Positions 18,993 to 26,150 of a stretch of 64,000 nt of DNA are shown here, in pieces. The notes under the pieces are model-generated. The model did not search any database. It saw nothing but the letters and a program-made list of their open reading frames with translations, and was not told where the DNA came from. Every line of letters starts with the position of its first letter. The first letter of the stretch is position 1. Both the position numbers and the translations under genes were made by a program. The DNA comes from Blastococcus sp. HT6-4 (GTDB taxonomy: Bacteria > Actinomycetota > Actinomycetes > Mycobacteriales > Geodermatophilaceae): NCBI RefSeq assembly GCF_039679125.1, contig NZ_CP155551.1, positions 3,472,001-3,536,000 of the forward strand, written 5' to 3'.

Positions 18993-19047
18993 GGCGTGCA
19001 CCGTACGGCCCGCCGGACATCGCGCCGGTGGACTGCCGCGGCGGCGC

Positions 19048-19818
19048 TCAGCGCGGGGCGGTGAGGATGCGGGGGCCGTCGGCGGTGACGGCGACGGTGT
19101 GCTCGACGTGCGCGGCGCGGCTGCCGTCGGCGCTGCGCAGCGTCCAGCCGTCGGCGTCCACCGTGTAGTCGTCGGAGCCGCCGGCGAGGAACCACGGCTC
19201 GATCGCGATCACCAGGCCGGCGCGCAGCGGGACCCCGCGCCCGGCCCGGCCCTCGTTGGGCACGGACGGCGCCTCGTGCATGGTGCGGCCCACCCCGTGA
19301 CCGCCCTGGTCGGTGTTGATGCCGCACCCGCCGGCCCGGCCGACCGCGCCGATCGCCGCGGAGATGTCGCCTACCCGGTTGCCGACGACCGCCGCCGCGA
19401 TGCCCGCCGCCAGCGCGCGCTCGGCGGTCGCCACCAGCTCGAGGTCCTCCGGCCGCGGCGTACCCACCGGGAAGGTGATCGCCGCGTCCCCGACCCACCC
19501 GTCCAGGACGGCGCCGGCGTCCACGCTGAGCAGGTCACCGTCCTCCAGTTCGTAGGGCGTCGGGATGCCGTGCAGCGCGACGTCGTTCACCGACAGGCAC
19601 AGCACACCGGGAAACGGCGGGGTGGTGTGCAGCGGCGCGTAGCCGAGGAAGGGCGAGGTGGCGCCGGCGTCGGCCAGCACGTCGCGGGCCACGGCGTCGA
19701 GCTGGGTCAGCCGCACGCCCGGTGCCGCGAGCGCCCGCACCGCGGCGTGCATGTCGGCGACCACGGCGCCGGCGGCTCGCATGGCATCCAGTTCACCAGG
19801 GGTCCGCAGTTCGATCAC
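19048..19818 (-). CDS. map: Type I methionine aminopeptidase
   Basis: MetAP removes the initiator methionine. The five metal ligands are recognisable: VDAGAVLDGWVGDAA (two aspartates, around 94-105), GHGVGR (histidine, around 167), AIEPWF (glutamate, around 200) and VEHTVAV (glutamate, around 240), plus the substrate-side histidine in LHGIP (around 77). Length 256 is typical. The GTG at 19818 overlaps the TGA of a 17-codon upstream ORF (GTGA), and GAGGTGGACC within that ORF serves as the ribosome binding site. This may be one of several map copies in the genome. Confidence 0.93.
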   Translation of the reverse strand: MIELRTPGELDAMRAAGAVVADMHAAVRALAAPGVRLTQLDAVARDVLADAGATSPFLGYAPLHTTPPFPGVLCLSVNDVALHGIPTPYELEDGDLLSVDAGAVLDGWVGDAAITFPVGTPRPEDLELVATAERALAAGIAAAVVGNRVGDISAAIGAVGRAGGCGINTDQGGHGVGRTMHEAPSVPNEGRAGRGVPLRAGLVIAIEPWFLAGGSDDYTVDADGWTLRSADGSRAAHVEHTVAVTADGPRILTAPR

Positions 19819-19868
19819 CGGTCCACCTCGACGGGTCCGGCGGCGGGCGACGCGTGTTCGAGGATCAC
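19815..19868 (-). CDS. Leaderless 17-codon upstream ORF coupled to map
   Basis: GTG at 19868 lies 6 nt after a -10-like TACCGT (19880-19875). It encodes the peptide VILEHASPAAGPVEVDR, and its TGA overlaps the GTG of map. The first six residues equal those of the ABM protein at 18992, and the DNA from the -10 through codon 6 is closely similar at both sites. Either it is a duplicated promoter with the start of a lost ABM gene, or a leader peptide that couples translation into map. Expression is not shown. Confidence 0.5.
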   Translation of the reverse strand: MILEHASPAAGPVEVDR

Positions 19869-19890
19869 CCGCGCACGGTACGGGGAGCAG

Positions 19891-20775
19891 GTGACTCCTC
19901 CGCGCGTGACCGTCGTCGTCGCCACCCGCGACCGCCGCGACCCGCTGCTCCGCAGCCTCGACCACCTCGCGGGCCCGGGCCTGCCGCCGGTGGTCGTGGT
20001 CGACAACGGCTCCTCCGACGGCACACCCGCCGCCGTCCGCGAACGGCACCCGGCGGTGACCGTGGTGGAGCTGCCCGCCAACGCCGGGGCGGTGGCGCGG
20101 ACGTCGGGGGTCCGGCGTGCCGGCACGCCGTACGTGGCCTTCGCCGACGACGACTCCTGGTGGGAACCGGGCGCCCTGGACCGGGCCGCCGACCTGCTGG
20201 ACGCCCATCCGCAGGTCGCGCTGGTCGCCGGCCGGGTGCGGATGGCCGCCGACGGGTCGGTCGACGCGGTCACGCGCAAGCACCGGGCCGCCGTCCTCGG
20301 GGTCACGCCGGGGAACCCGGGGCCCGACGTGCTGAGCTTCCCCGCCTTCGCCACGGTGGTGCGGCGCGACGCGTACCTGTCGGCCGGCGGGTTCGCGCCG
20401 CTGTTGTTCTTCGGCGGCGAGGAGCACCTGCTGGCGCTCGACCTCGCGGCGGCGGGCTGGCAGCAGGTCTACGCCGACGACGTCGTCGCCTGGCACGACC
20501 CGGCCGGTCCCCCCGCCGTGTCCCCGCGGCGCTGGGCGCTGCAGACCCGCAACGACCTGTTGGTCGACTGGCTGCGCCGGCCGCTCCCCGTCGCGCTCGC
20601 CGCCACCGCGCGGCTGGCCCGCCGGGCCCGCACCGACCCGGCGGCCAGGGCCGCCCTCCGCGGCTGGGCCCGCCGGCTGCCGGCCGCGCTGCGGCAGCGG
20701 CGGCCGGTCCCGCGCGACGTCGAGCGCCGGTTCGCGGCGGCGCAGCGGCCGCTCAGCGCCCCAGCTGCCCGGTGA
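19891..20775 (+). CDS. Family 2 glycosyltransferase
   Basis: This is a 294-residue GT-A-fold glycosyltransferase. It has VTVVVATRDR at the N-terminus, the VVVVDNGSSDGT nucleotide-sugar motif (around 37) and AFADDDSWWEPGALD (around 84), a DDD motif equivalent to the DXD metal site, then GGEEHLLALDLAAAGW as the acceptor-side ED-like motif. It has no strong membrane segment. The GTG at 19891 follows GGGGAG. It is divergent from map and its tail overlaps the pyruvyltransferase-like gene by 23 bp. A cell-surface glycan role is likely but unproven. Confidence 0.85.
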   Translation: MTPPRVTVVVATRDRRDPLLRSLDHLAGPGLPPVVVVDNGSSDGTPAAVRERHPAVTVVELPANAGAVARTSGVRRAGTPYVAFADDDSWWEPGALDRAADLLDAHPQVALVAGRVRMAADGSVDAVTRKHRAAVLGVTPGNPGPDVLSFPAFATVVRRDAYLSAGGFAPLLFFGGEEHLLALDLAAAGWQQVYADDVVAWHDPAGPPAVSPRRWALQTRNDLLVDWLRRPLPVALAATARLARRARTDPAARAALRGWARRLPAALRQRRPVPRDVERRFAAAQRPLSAPAAR

Positions 20776-21622
20776 GCCACTCCCGCGCCCGCTCGTTGCC
20801 GGCCACCCCACGCCGCTGCGCCTCCGCCACCGCGGCGGTCAGCTCCCCGGACAGGCAGCGGGCGAGAGCGCCGTCGAGGGCCTCGGCCGTCACCTCGTCC
20901 GCGGCCAGCAGCAGCGGCCAGCCCAGCGCCTCGGCCTGGCCGGTGACCTTCGCGCCCCCGGAGACGGCGTCGCAGGCGATGACCGGACGCCCGTGCTTCA
21001 GCCCCAGGACCATGCCGTGCAGGCGCATGCTCAGCACCACGTCGGCGCGCCGGAGCAGCGCCTCGACCTGAGCCGGCCGCCGCGGGTGCGGCTTGTCGTA
21101 CAGGTCGGTGTCGATCGGGAACCACGGCAGCGCGCGGGCCGCCAGCCACTCCTCGACGACGCCGCGGACCCGGTCGGCGCGGCTGCGGTCGCCGTACTCG
21201 CCCTGCACCGGCGCGAAGGCGACCGCCAGCACGGGGACCTCGGGCGCGGGCCCCTCGATGGCCAGGTCCGGTCGGGCGACCCCCCGGGCGTCGCGCTCCA
21301 GGATCGCGTCGAACAGCGTCGGGGCGACGTCGTCGACGACGGAGACGTTCACCGCCCAGCGCCGGGCGCCGGCGAACGCGGCGGTCAGCTCGGGCAGGGG
21401 CGCCAGGTCCCCGACCGGCCCGGTGGTGAACAGCAGGTGCGTGTAGTCGGCCGGATCGACGTCGCGCCAGTGCACGCCACGGCCGAGGTACGGCGCCCAG
21501 GCGACGTCGTGGTCGATGCCCAGGTCGGTGAGCCAGCGCACGACGGCGTCGGCTCCCAGCTCGTCGCCGACGGTGGCGATCACCTCGTCGAAGCTGAACC
21601 ACCCGGCCACGAGAACGCGCAT
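20753..21622 (-). CDS. Polysaccharide pyruvyl transferase-like protein
   Basis: This 289-residue protein matches the polysaccharide pyruvyltransferase superfamily (CsaB/WcaK-like): MRVLVAGWFSFDEVIATVGDEL at the N-terminus and the diagnostic LSMRLHGMVLGLKHGRPVIAC segment (around 205). The family transfers pyruvate from PEP to glycans, but some members have other roles. The start is ATG 21622 with GAGGGTGGAG upstream; the frame continues to 21658 without a better signal. It is convergent and 23-bp overlapping with the glycosyltransferase, which fits a shared surface-polysaccharide function though they cannot be in one operon. Confidence 0.72.
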   Translation of the reverse strand: MRVLVAGWFSFDEVIATVGDELGADAVVRWLTDLGIDHDVAWAPYLGRGVHWRDVDPADYTHLLFTTGPVGDLAPLPELTAAFAGARRWAVNVSVVDDVAPTLFDAILERDARGVARPDLAIEGPAPEVPVLAVAFAPVQGEYGDRSRADRVRGVVEEWLAARALPWFPIDTDLYDKPHPRRPAQVEALLRRADVVLSMRLHGMVLGLKHGRPVIACDAVSGGAKVTGQAEALGWPLLLAADEVTAEALDGALARCLSGELTAAVAEAQRRGVAGNERAREWLTGQLGR

Positions 21623-21724
21623 GATCTCCACCCTCGCAGCCGGGCATGCAGCGGGCACGCGGGGGGAACGAGATCACCGTCTCACCGGTTGTCGCCGGCA
21701 GCCGCACCGAGCGAGGAGGAGCCC

Positions 21725-22234
21725 GTGAGCACCGCCGAGAGCACCCGTGACCTGGCCGCCCTGGAGGCCGCACGCACCCGCATCCGCGAGGCGCACCTGC
21801 GCCCGGCCGGAGCGCGCCCCCGGTCGACCGCCCGGGGGCTGCACCACACCGCGCTGATCAGCAGCGACGTCGAGCGGACCGTGCGCTTCTACCAGGACGT
21901 GCTCGGCTTCCCGCTCACCGAGCTGATCGAGAACCGCGACTACCCCGGCTCCTCACACTTCTTCTTCGACATCGGCAACGGCAACCTGCTGGCCTTCTTC
22001 GACTTCCCGGGGCTGGACGTCGGCCCGTACGCCGAGGTGCTCGGTGGCCTGCACCACCTGGCCATCAGCGTCGATCCGCAGGGCTGGGAGCAGCTCGTGC
22101 AGCGGCTCACCGAGGCCGGGGTCCCGCACGAGGTGCACAGCGGGGTCTCGGTCTACTTCCGCGACCCGGACGGCGCCCGCATCGAGCTGATCGCCGACCC
22201 GCTCGGCGAGATGTACGGCTCGAAGGTCCTCTGA
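21725..22234 (+). CDS. VOC-family (glyoxalase/dioxygenase fold) protein
   Basis: This 169-residue protein contains one vicinal-oxygen-chelate unit pair: LHHTALISSDVERTVRFYQDVLGFPL (around 40-66), GGLHHLAISVD (around 105), and DPDGARIELI near the C-terminus. The His and Glu positions expected to bind a metal are H42, H108 and E161. The substrate is unknown; glyoxalase, bleomycin-resistance-like and dioxygenase proteins share this fold. The GTG start has GAGGAGGA at 4-nt spacing. A strong bidirectional terminator follows. Confidence 0.82.
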   Translation: MSTAESTRDLAALEAARTRIREAHLRPAGARPRSTARGLHHTALISSDVERTVRFYQDVLGFPLTELIENRDYPGSSHFFFDIGNGNLLAFFDFPGLDVGPYAEVLGGLHHLAISVDPQGWEQLVQRLTEAGVPHEVHSGVSVYFRDPDGARIELIADPLGEMYGSKVL

Positions 22235-22237
22235 CGC

Positions 22238-22272
22238 GGACCGGTGGGGCGGCGGGACCGCCCCACCGGTCC
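22238..22272. terminator. Bidirectional intrinsic terminator
   Basis: A perfect 15-bp stem (22238-22252 with 22258-22272) with a 5-nt loop fills the gap between two convergent genes, 3 nt after one stop and 5 nt after the other. Confidence 0.85.
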
Positions 22273-22277
22273 CGGGC

Positions 22278-22568
22278 TCAGCGCTCCGGGTCGGCGACGA
22301 GGTCGGCGTAGTCGGGGTGGCGCTCGATCCAGCCGGCGACGAACGAGCAGCGGGGCACCACGGACCCGCCGCGGGAGCGGACCTCGTCGAGCGCCGCCCG
22401 GACCAGCGTGCTGCCCAGCCCCGACTGCCCGGCATCGGGGTCGACCTCGGTGTGGGTGAACACCACGGTCTCGCCACGGCGCTCGTAGGCGGCCAGGCCC
22501 AGGACGCGCTCGCCGTCGCGGATCTCGAAGCGGTCGGACTCGGGGACGTCGGTGACGGTGGGCTCCAT
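22278..22568 (-). CDS. Small GNAT-like N-acetyltransferase (YjdJ type)
   Basis: This 96-residue protein belongs to the short GCN5-related acetyltransferase group: FTHTEVDPDAGQSGLGSTLVRAALDEVRSRG contains the acetyl-CoA loop (QSGLGS), followed by VVPRCSFVAGWIERHPDYADL. Such minimal GNAT proteins have unknown substrates. ATG 22568 lies 8 nt downstream of the ferredoxin stop, so it is the third gene of the P450 operon. A terminator follows directly. Confidence 0.8.
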   Translation of the reverse strand: MEPTVTDVPESDRFEIRDGERVLGLAAYERRGETVVFTHTEVDPDAGQSGLGSTLVRAALDEVRSRGGSVVPRCSFVAGWIERHPDYADLVADPER

Positions 22569-22576
22569 GTCAGCGG

Positions 22577-22795
22577 TCAACCGGCCGCGGGGGCGGGCTG
22601 TTCCGGGTGCAGCTCCAGCGCCCGGGTCGGGCACTGCTGCACCGCCTCCTCGACGTCGCGCAGCTCCTCGGGCGCCGGGTTCGGGCGCAGCACCGTCACC
22701 GTCCCCTCGTCGCCCACCTCGAACACGTCCGGGGCCAGCGCCTCGCAGGCCCCCGCCCCGACGCACTTCTCCAGGTCGGCCACGAGCCGGCTCAT
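22577..22795 (-). CDS. Ferredoxin, [3Fe-4S] type, partner of the P450
   Basis: This 72-residue ferredoxin carries C11-x5-C17 and a later CPTRAL cysteine (C55), the three-cysteine pattern of P450-associated [3Fe-4S] ferredoxins. The start ATG overlaps the P450 stop (ATGA), so the two are coupled and the ferredoxin very likely delivers electrons to that P450. No ferredoxin reductase gene is adjacent, so reductase must come from elsewhere. Confidence 0.9.
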   Translation of the reverse strand: MSRLVADLEKCVGAGACEALAPDVFEVGDEGTVTVLRPNPAPEELRDVEEAVQQCPTRALELHPEQPAPAAG

Positions 22796-24108
22796 CGGGC
22801 GCCGTCCAGCCGGGCGGGCAGCCGCTTGAGGCCGTTGACGAACGAGGACCGCAGCCGGTCCGGCGGGCCGGTGACCACCAGGTCGGGCAGCTGCTCGAAC
22901 ACCTTGGCGAACGTGACCGCGAGCTCCCGGCGGGCGAGGTGCGCGCCGAGGCAGAAGTGCGGCCCCTTGGACCCGAACCCGACGTGCGGGTTGGGGTCGC
23001 GGGCCACGTCGAACCGGTGGGGCTCGGCGAAGACCTCGGGGTCGCGGTTGGCGGCGCCGTAGAAGAGCAGGAACTTGTCGCCGGCCCGGAACCGGTGGCC
23101 GTTCACCTCGCCGTCCTGGGTGGCGGTGCGGCGCATCCACGTGACCGGGCTGGTCCAGCGGACGATCTCCTCGACGGCCGTGCGGGTGAGACCGGGGTCG
23201 GCCACCCACCGGGCCCGCTGCTCGGGGTGCTCCTGCAGCGCCAGCAGCCCCTGCGAGATGGCGTTGCGGGTGGTCTCGTTGCCGGCCACCAGCAGCAGGA
23301 TGAAGAACGACGCGATCTCCTGGTGGCTGAGCCGCTCGCCGTCGACGTCGGTGGTCACCAGCGCCGTCGTCAGGTCGTCGGTGGGCTCCTGCACCCGCTC
23401 GGCGGCCAGCCGCTCCATCAGCCCGGCCAGCTCGATCCCGGCCATGAGCACGCCGGTGAGCGGGTCCTCGTCGTTCTCGACGAGCTCGGGGTCGCCGCCG
23501 GAGAGGATCACGTTGGACTTCGCCAGGACCATCGCCCGGTCCTCCTCGGGCACGCCCATCATGTCGCAGATGACCCGCAGCGGGATGGGCGCGGCGAGGT
23601 CGGCGACGACGTCGAACGTGCCGTCCCCCTCGGCGGCCTTCCGCCGGACGGCCGCGAGGACGTCGTCGGCGATCCCGGCCACCGAGTCCACGACCCGCTC
23701 GAGCATCCGCGGGGTGAACGTCTTCGCCACGATCCGGCGGATCTTCGCGTGCCGGGGGTCGTCCATGCTGATCAGCGAGCCGTAGAACTCGTTGAGGTCG
23801 GCCGGGATGTCCTGGATCGACACCGCGCCCTCGCCCGAGCAGAAGACCGCCGGCCGGGAGCTGATCGCCTCCAGGTCCGCGTAGCGCGTGACGGCGTGGT
23901 AGCCCGGGCCGCTGGGCAGGTTCGGGATCTCGGGCTCGGCGAAGAACGCGAACGGCCGCTCGCTCCGCAGCCGGTCGAAGACGGCGTGCCGTTCGGCCGG
24001 CGGCCGGGCCCAGAAATCGCGGTCGGACAGCTCGACCCCGAGGTCCTCGGCCTCGGCTCGACGAGGTGGCGGAGCAGTTCCCGCTGCGGCTGCGGCGTCG
24101 ACGGACAC
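22792..24108 (-). CDS. Cytochrome P450
   Basis: This soluble bacterial P450 has 438 residues. The I-helix oxygen motif is VAGNETTRNAIS (around 255), the K-helix ExxR is EEIVR (around 295) and the heme loop is FGSKGPHFCLGAHLAR (around 358, axial Cys about 366). Overall it resembles steroid C26-monooxygenase P450s of the CYP125/142 group, but no sterol-catabolism genes are nearby, so the substrate stays open. GTG 24108 is preceded by GGGGAGGAG. A SigA-like promoter with an 11-bp dyad at the start site suggests repressor control. Confidence 0.9.
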   Translation of the reverse strand: MSVDAAAAAGTAPPPRRAEAEDLGVELSDRDFWARPPAERHAVFDRLRSERPFAFFAEPEIPNLPSGPGYHAVTRYADLEAISSRPAVFCSGEGAVSIQDIPADLNEFYGSLISMDDPRHAKIRRIVAKTFTPRMLERVVDSVAGIADDVLAAVRRKAAEGDGTFDVVADLAAPIPLRVICDMMGVPEEDRAMVLAKSNVILSGGDPELVENDEDPLTGVLMAGIELAGLMERLAAERVQEPTDDLTTALVTTDVDGERLSHQEIASFFILLLVAGNETTRNAISQGLLALQEHPEQRARWVADPGLTRTAVEEIVRWTSPVTWMRRTATQDGEVNGHRFRAGDKFLLFYGAANRDPEVFAEPHRFDVARDPNPHVGFGSKGPHFCLGAHLARRELAVTFAKVFEQLPDLVVTGPPDRLRSSFVNGLKRLPARLDGAR

Positions 24109-24130
24109 GGAGCTCCTCCCCTGGGATCGG

Positions 24131-24170
24131 TCGGTGACCGAACGCTAGAGACAGTTGCCGTGACGCACAA
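24131..24170 (-). promoter_or_regulatory. P450 promoter with operator-like dyad
   Basis: On the minus strand TTGTGC (24170-24165), a 17-nt spacer and TAGCGT (24147-24142) form a good SigA-type promoter. The perfect dyad TCGGTCACCGA (24141-24131) covers the expected transcription start, a position where a TetR-like repressor would block initiation. No regulator gene is adjacent. Confidence 0.5.
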
Positions 24171-24218
24171 CACACACCTGTGCCGACCTGGGCGGACGCC
24201 GTGGCGGGCCGGACAGCG

Positions 24219-24252
24219 CGAGGGCCCGGTCACCGTGGTGACCGGGCCCTCG
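24219..24252 (-). terminator. Terminator of initiator tRNA copy 1
   Basis: A 16-bp stem (24219-24234 with 24237-24252) with a minimal 2-nt loop lies 4 nt past the tRNA 3' CCA. Confidence 0.8.
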
Positions 24253-24256
24253 ACCG

Positions 24257-24333
24257 TGGTAGCGGGGACAGGATTCGAACCTGCGACCTCTGGGTTATGA
24301 GCCCAGCGAGCTACCGAGCTGCTCCACCCCGCG
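24257..24333 (-). tRNA. Initiator tRNA-Met (CAU), copy 1
   Basis: The 77-nt gene includes an encoded CCA (24257-24259). The anticodon loop is CTCATAA in a stem with three consecutive G-C pairs (CTGGG/CCCAG), and position 1 is C facing U at 72, an unpaired end; both mark an initiator. The T arm GGTTCGAATCC is standard. A -10-like TAGGGT lies about 12 nt upstream. The tRNA body is identical to copies at 56.8 and 59.5 kb. Confidence 0.97.
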
Positions 24334-24430
24334 TCGGTAGAACCCACCCTACACGCCCCGGACGACCCCGCGCGCGGGGCCCCGTCGGCGACGAGACTGT
24401 GGGCAGTCGTGCCCGACCCCTGGAGGTCCC

Positions 24431-24967
24431 GTGTCCGAACCGCCCGCCGGCCTGCACAACCTCGATCTGCTGGCGATCTACTGCAACGACCACCTGGCCG
24501 CATCGGTCGGAGGCATCGAACTCGTCCGGCGGATGCTGGACGTGCACCGGAACACGCCGTACGCACCGGCGCTCGAGCAGTTGCTGACCGAGTTGCACGG
24601 GGAGAACGAGGCGCTGCGGTCGACGATGGCGGCTCTGGGCCTCCCGGTGCAGCGGTACAAGCAGGTGGCGCTGTGGCTCGGCGAGAAGGCGTCGCGGCTC
24701 AAGCTGAACGGCCGGCTCGTCAGCCGTTCCCCGCTGAGCGACCTCGTGGAGTTCGAGTTCCTGGCATCCGCCGTCCGGGCCAAGCGCAGCGGCTTCGAGA
24801 GCCTCCGGGAAGTGGCCGACGCCGACGAGCGCCTGGACAAGGAGCAGCTGAACGGGCTGGTCGAGCAGGCCAACCGACAGCACGAGTGGCTCACCGCGAC
24901 CCGCCGCGAGGTCGCCGCGCGGGTCTTCGGCGGGAACGACCACGCCGCGGACCAGGCCGCCGACTGA
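24431..24967 (+). CDS. Hypothetical helical protein, 178 residues
   Basis: I do not recognise the family. It reads as an all-helical soluble protein: the N-terminal LHNLDLLAIYCNDHLAASVGG is followed by long amphipathic stretches (VRRMLDVHRNTPYAPALEQLLTELH is in pieces around 33-57, then 63-130), which may form a four-helix bundle like ferritin-like DUF proteins, though no clear metal-binding motif is visible. GTG 24431 has GGAGG at 4-nt spacing. It is transcribed away from the tRNA and separated by 154 nt from the SDR gene. Confidence 0.72.
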   Translation: MSEPPAGLHNLDLLAIYCNDHLAASVGGIELVRRMLDVHRNTPYAPALEQLLTELHGENEALRSTMAALGLPVQRYKQVALWLGEKASRLKLNGRLVSRSPLSDLVEFEFLASAVRAKRSGFESLREVADADERLDKEQLNGLVEQANRQHEWLTATRREVAARVFGGNDHAADQAAD

Positions 24968-25121
24968 CCTCGCCGGACACGTCACTTCGTCGCCCGGAAC
25001 GGGTTTGCCGCCCGCGCCGACCGTGCACACCGATGGGAGTCGATGCGCGCCCACGGTCGCGCGCCCCGTTCGTGCGGCCGGGCTGATCCCTGCCGCGGAC
25101 AACCAACCGGGAGGGCCTGCC

Positions 25122-26147
25122 GTGCGCGGAACGGAAGCAACCGGAACCGGGAGAGTCGTCGTCGTGACCGGGGCCAGTGGCGGGATCGGACGGGCCACCG
25201 CGGTCGCCTTCGCCCGCCGGGGGGACCGGGTCGCCCTGCTGGCCCGGGGCGAGACGGGGCTCGCCGCGGCCGCCGCGGAGGTCCGGGCCGCCGGGGGCAC
25301 CCCGCTGGTGATCCCGGTGGACGTCGCCGACGCCGCGGCCGTCGATGCGGCGGCCGGCCGGGTGGAGGACGAGCTCGGCCCGATCGACGTCTGGTGCAAC
25401 GTCGCCTTCAGCACGGTCTTCGCGCCCTTCGAGCAGATCACCGCCGAGGAATGGGAGCGCGTCACCCAGGTCACCTACCTGGGCTTCGTGCACGGCACCA
25501 TGTCCGCGCTGCGGCGGATGAAGCCGCGCGACCGCGGCGTGATCGTGCAGACCGGCTCCGCCCTCGCCTACCGCGGCATCCCCCTGCAGAGCGTCTACTG
25601 CGGCGCCAAGCACGCCATCAAGGGCTTCACCGAGTCGCTGCTGACCGAGCTCCGGCACGACGGCAGCAACGTGCACGTCACGATGGTCAACCTGCCCGGG
25701 GTCAACACCCCGCAGTTCGACTGGGTCCTCAACAAGCTTCCGGAACGGCCTCAGCCGGTGCCCCCGATCTACCCGGTGGACATGATGGCCGACGCGCTCG
25801 TGCACGCCACCGAGCACCCGCGCCGCCGTGCGTGGTGGGTGGGCAACCCGACCGTCTGGACCATCCTCGGCAACAAGGTCTGGCCCCAGTTCCTGGACTG
25901 GTACCTCGCTCGGAACGGGTACGAGGGCCAGCAGCGGGGCGAGAAGGCCTCGTCCACCGACCCGGTCAACCTCTGGGAGCCGGCCGACGGGCCCGAAGGC
26001 CGTGACTTCGGCGCCCGCGGCAGCTTCCGCCACCGCACCCGCGACCGGGATCCGCAGATCTGGGCCTCCCGTCACCACGGGACCCTCGCCGCAGCCGGCG
26101 CCGGGCTCCTGGCGACGGCGGTGGCCGCCTGGCGCCGCGATCGCTGA
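25122..26147 (+). CDS. Short-chain dehydrogenase/reductase with C-terminal membrane anchor
   Basis: This SDR has 341 residues. The N-terminal cofactor motif is VTGASGGIGRATA (around 14), and the active site is S around 142 (TGSALAYRG) with Y-x3-K in VYCGAKHAIKG (around 155). It is extended beyond the usual 250 residues and ends in a hydrophobic segment (AAAGAGLLATAVAAW), probably a tail anchor. The substrate is unknown. GTG 25122 has GGGAGGG upstream; a longer frame to 25005 has no start signal. The GH15 gene begins 3 nt after the stop, so they form an operon. Confidence 0.87.
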   Translation: MRGTEATGTGRVVVVTGASGGIGRATAVAFARRGDRVALLARGETGLAAAAAEVRAAGGTPLVIPVDVADAAAVDAAAGRVEDELGPIDVWCNVAFSTVFAPFEQITAEEWERVTQVTYLGFVHGTMSALRRMKPRDRGVIVQTGSALAYRGIPLQSVYCGAKHAIKGFTESLLTELRHDGSNVHVTMVNLPGVNTPQFDWVLNKLPERPQPVPPIYPVDMMADALVHATEHPRRRAWWVGNPTVWTILGNKVWPQFLDWYLARNGYEGQQRGEKASSTDPVNLWEPADGPEGRDFGARGSFRHRTRDRDPQIWASRHHGTLAAAGAGLLATAVAAWRRDR

Positions 26148-26150
26148 CCG

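Noticed and set aside
24257-24333. Elongator tRNA-Met or tRNA-Ile (modified CAU)
   Set aside because: The three G-C pairs in the anticodon stem and the unpaired C1/U72 end are initiator traits.
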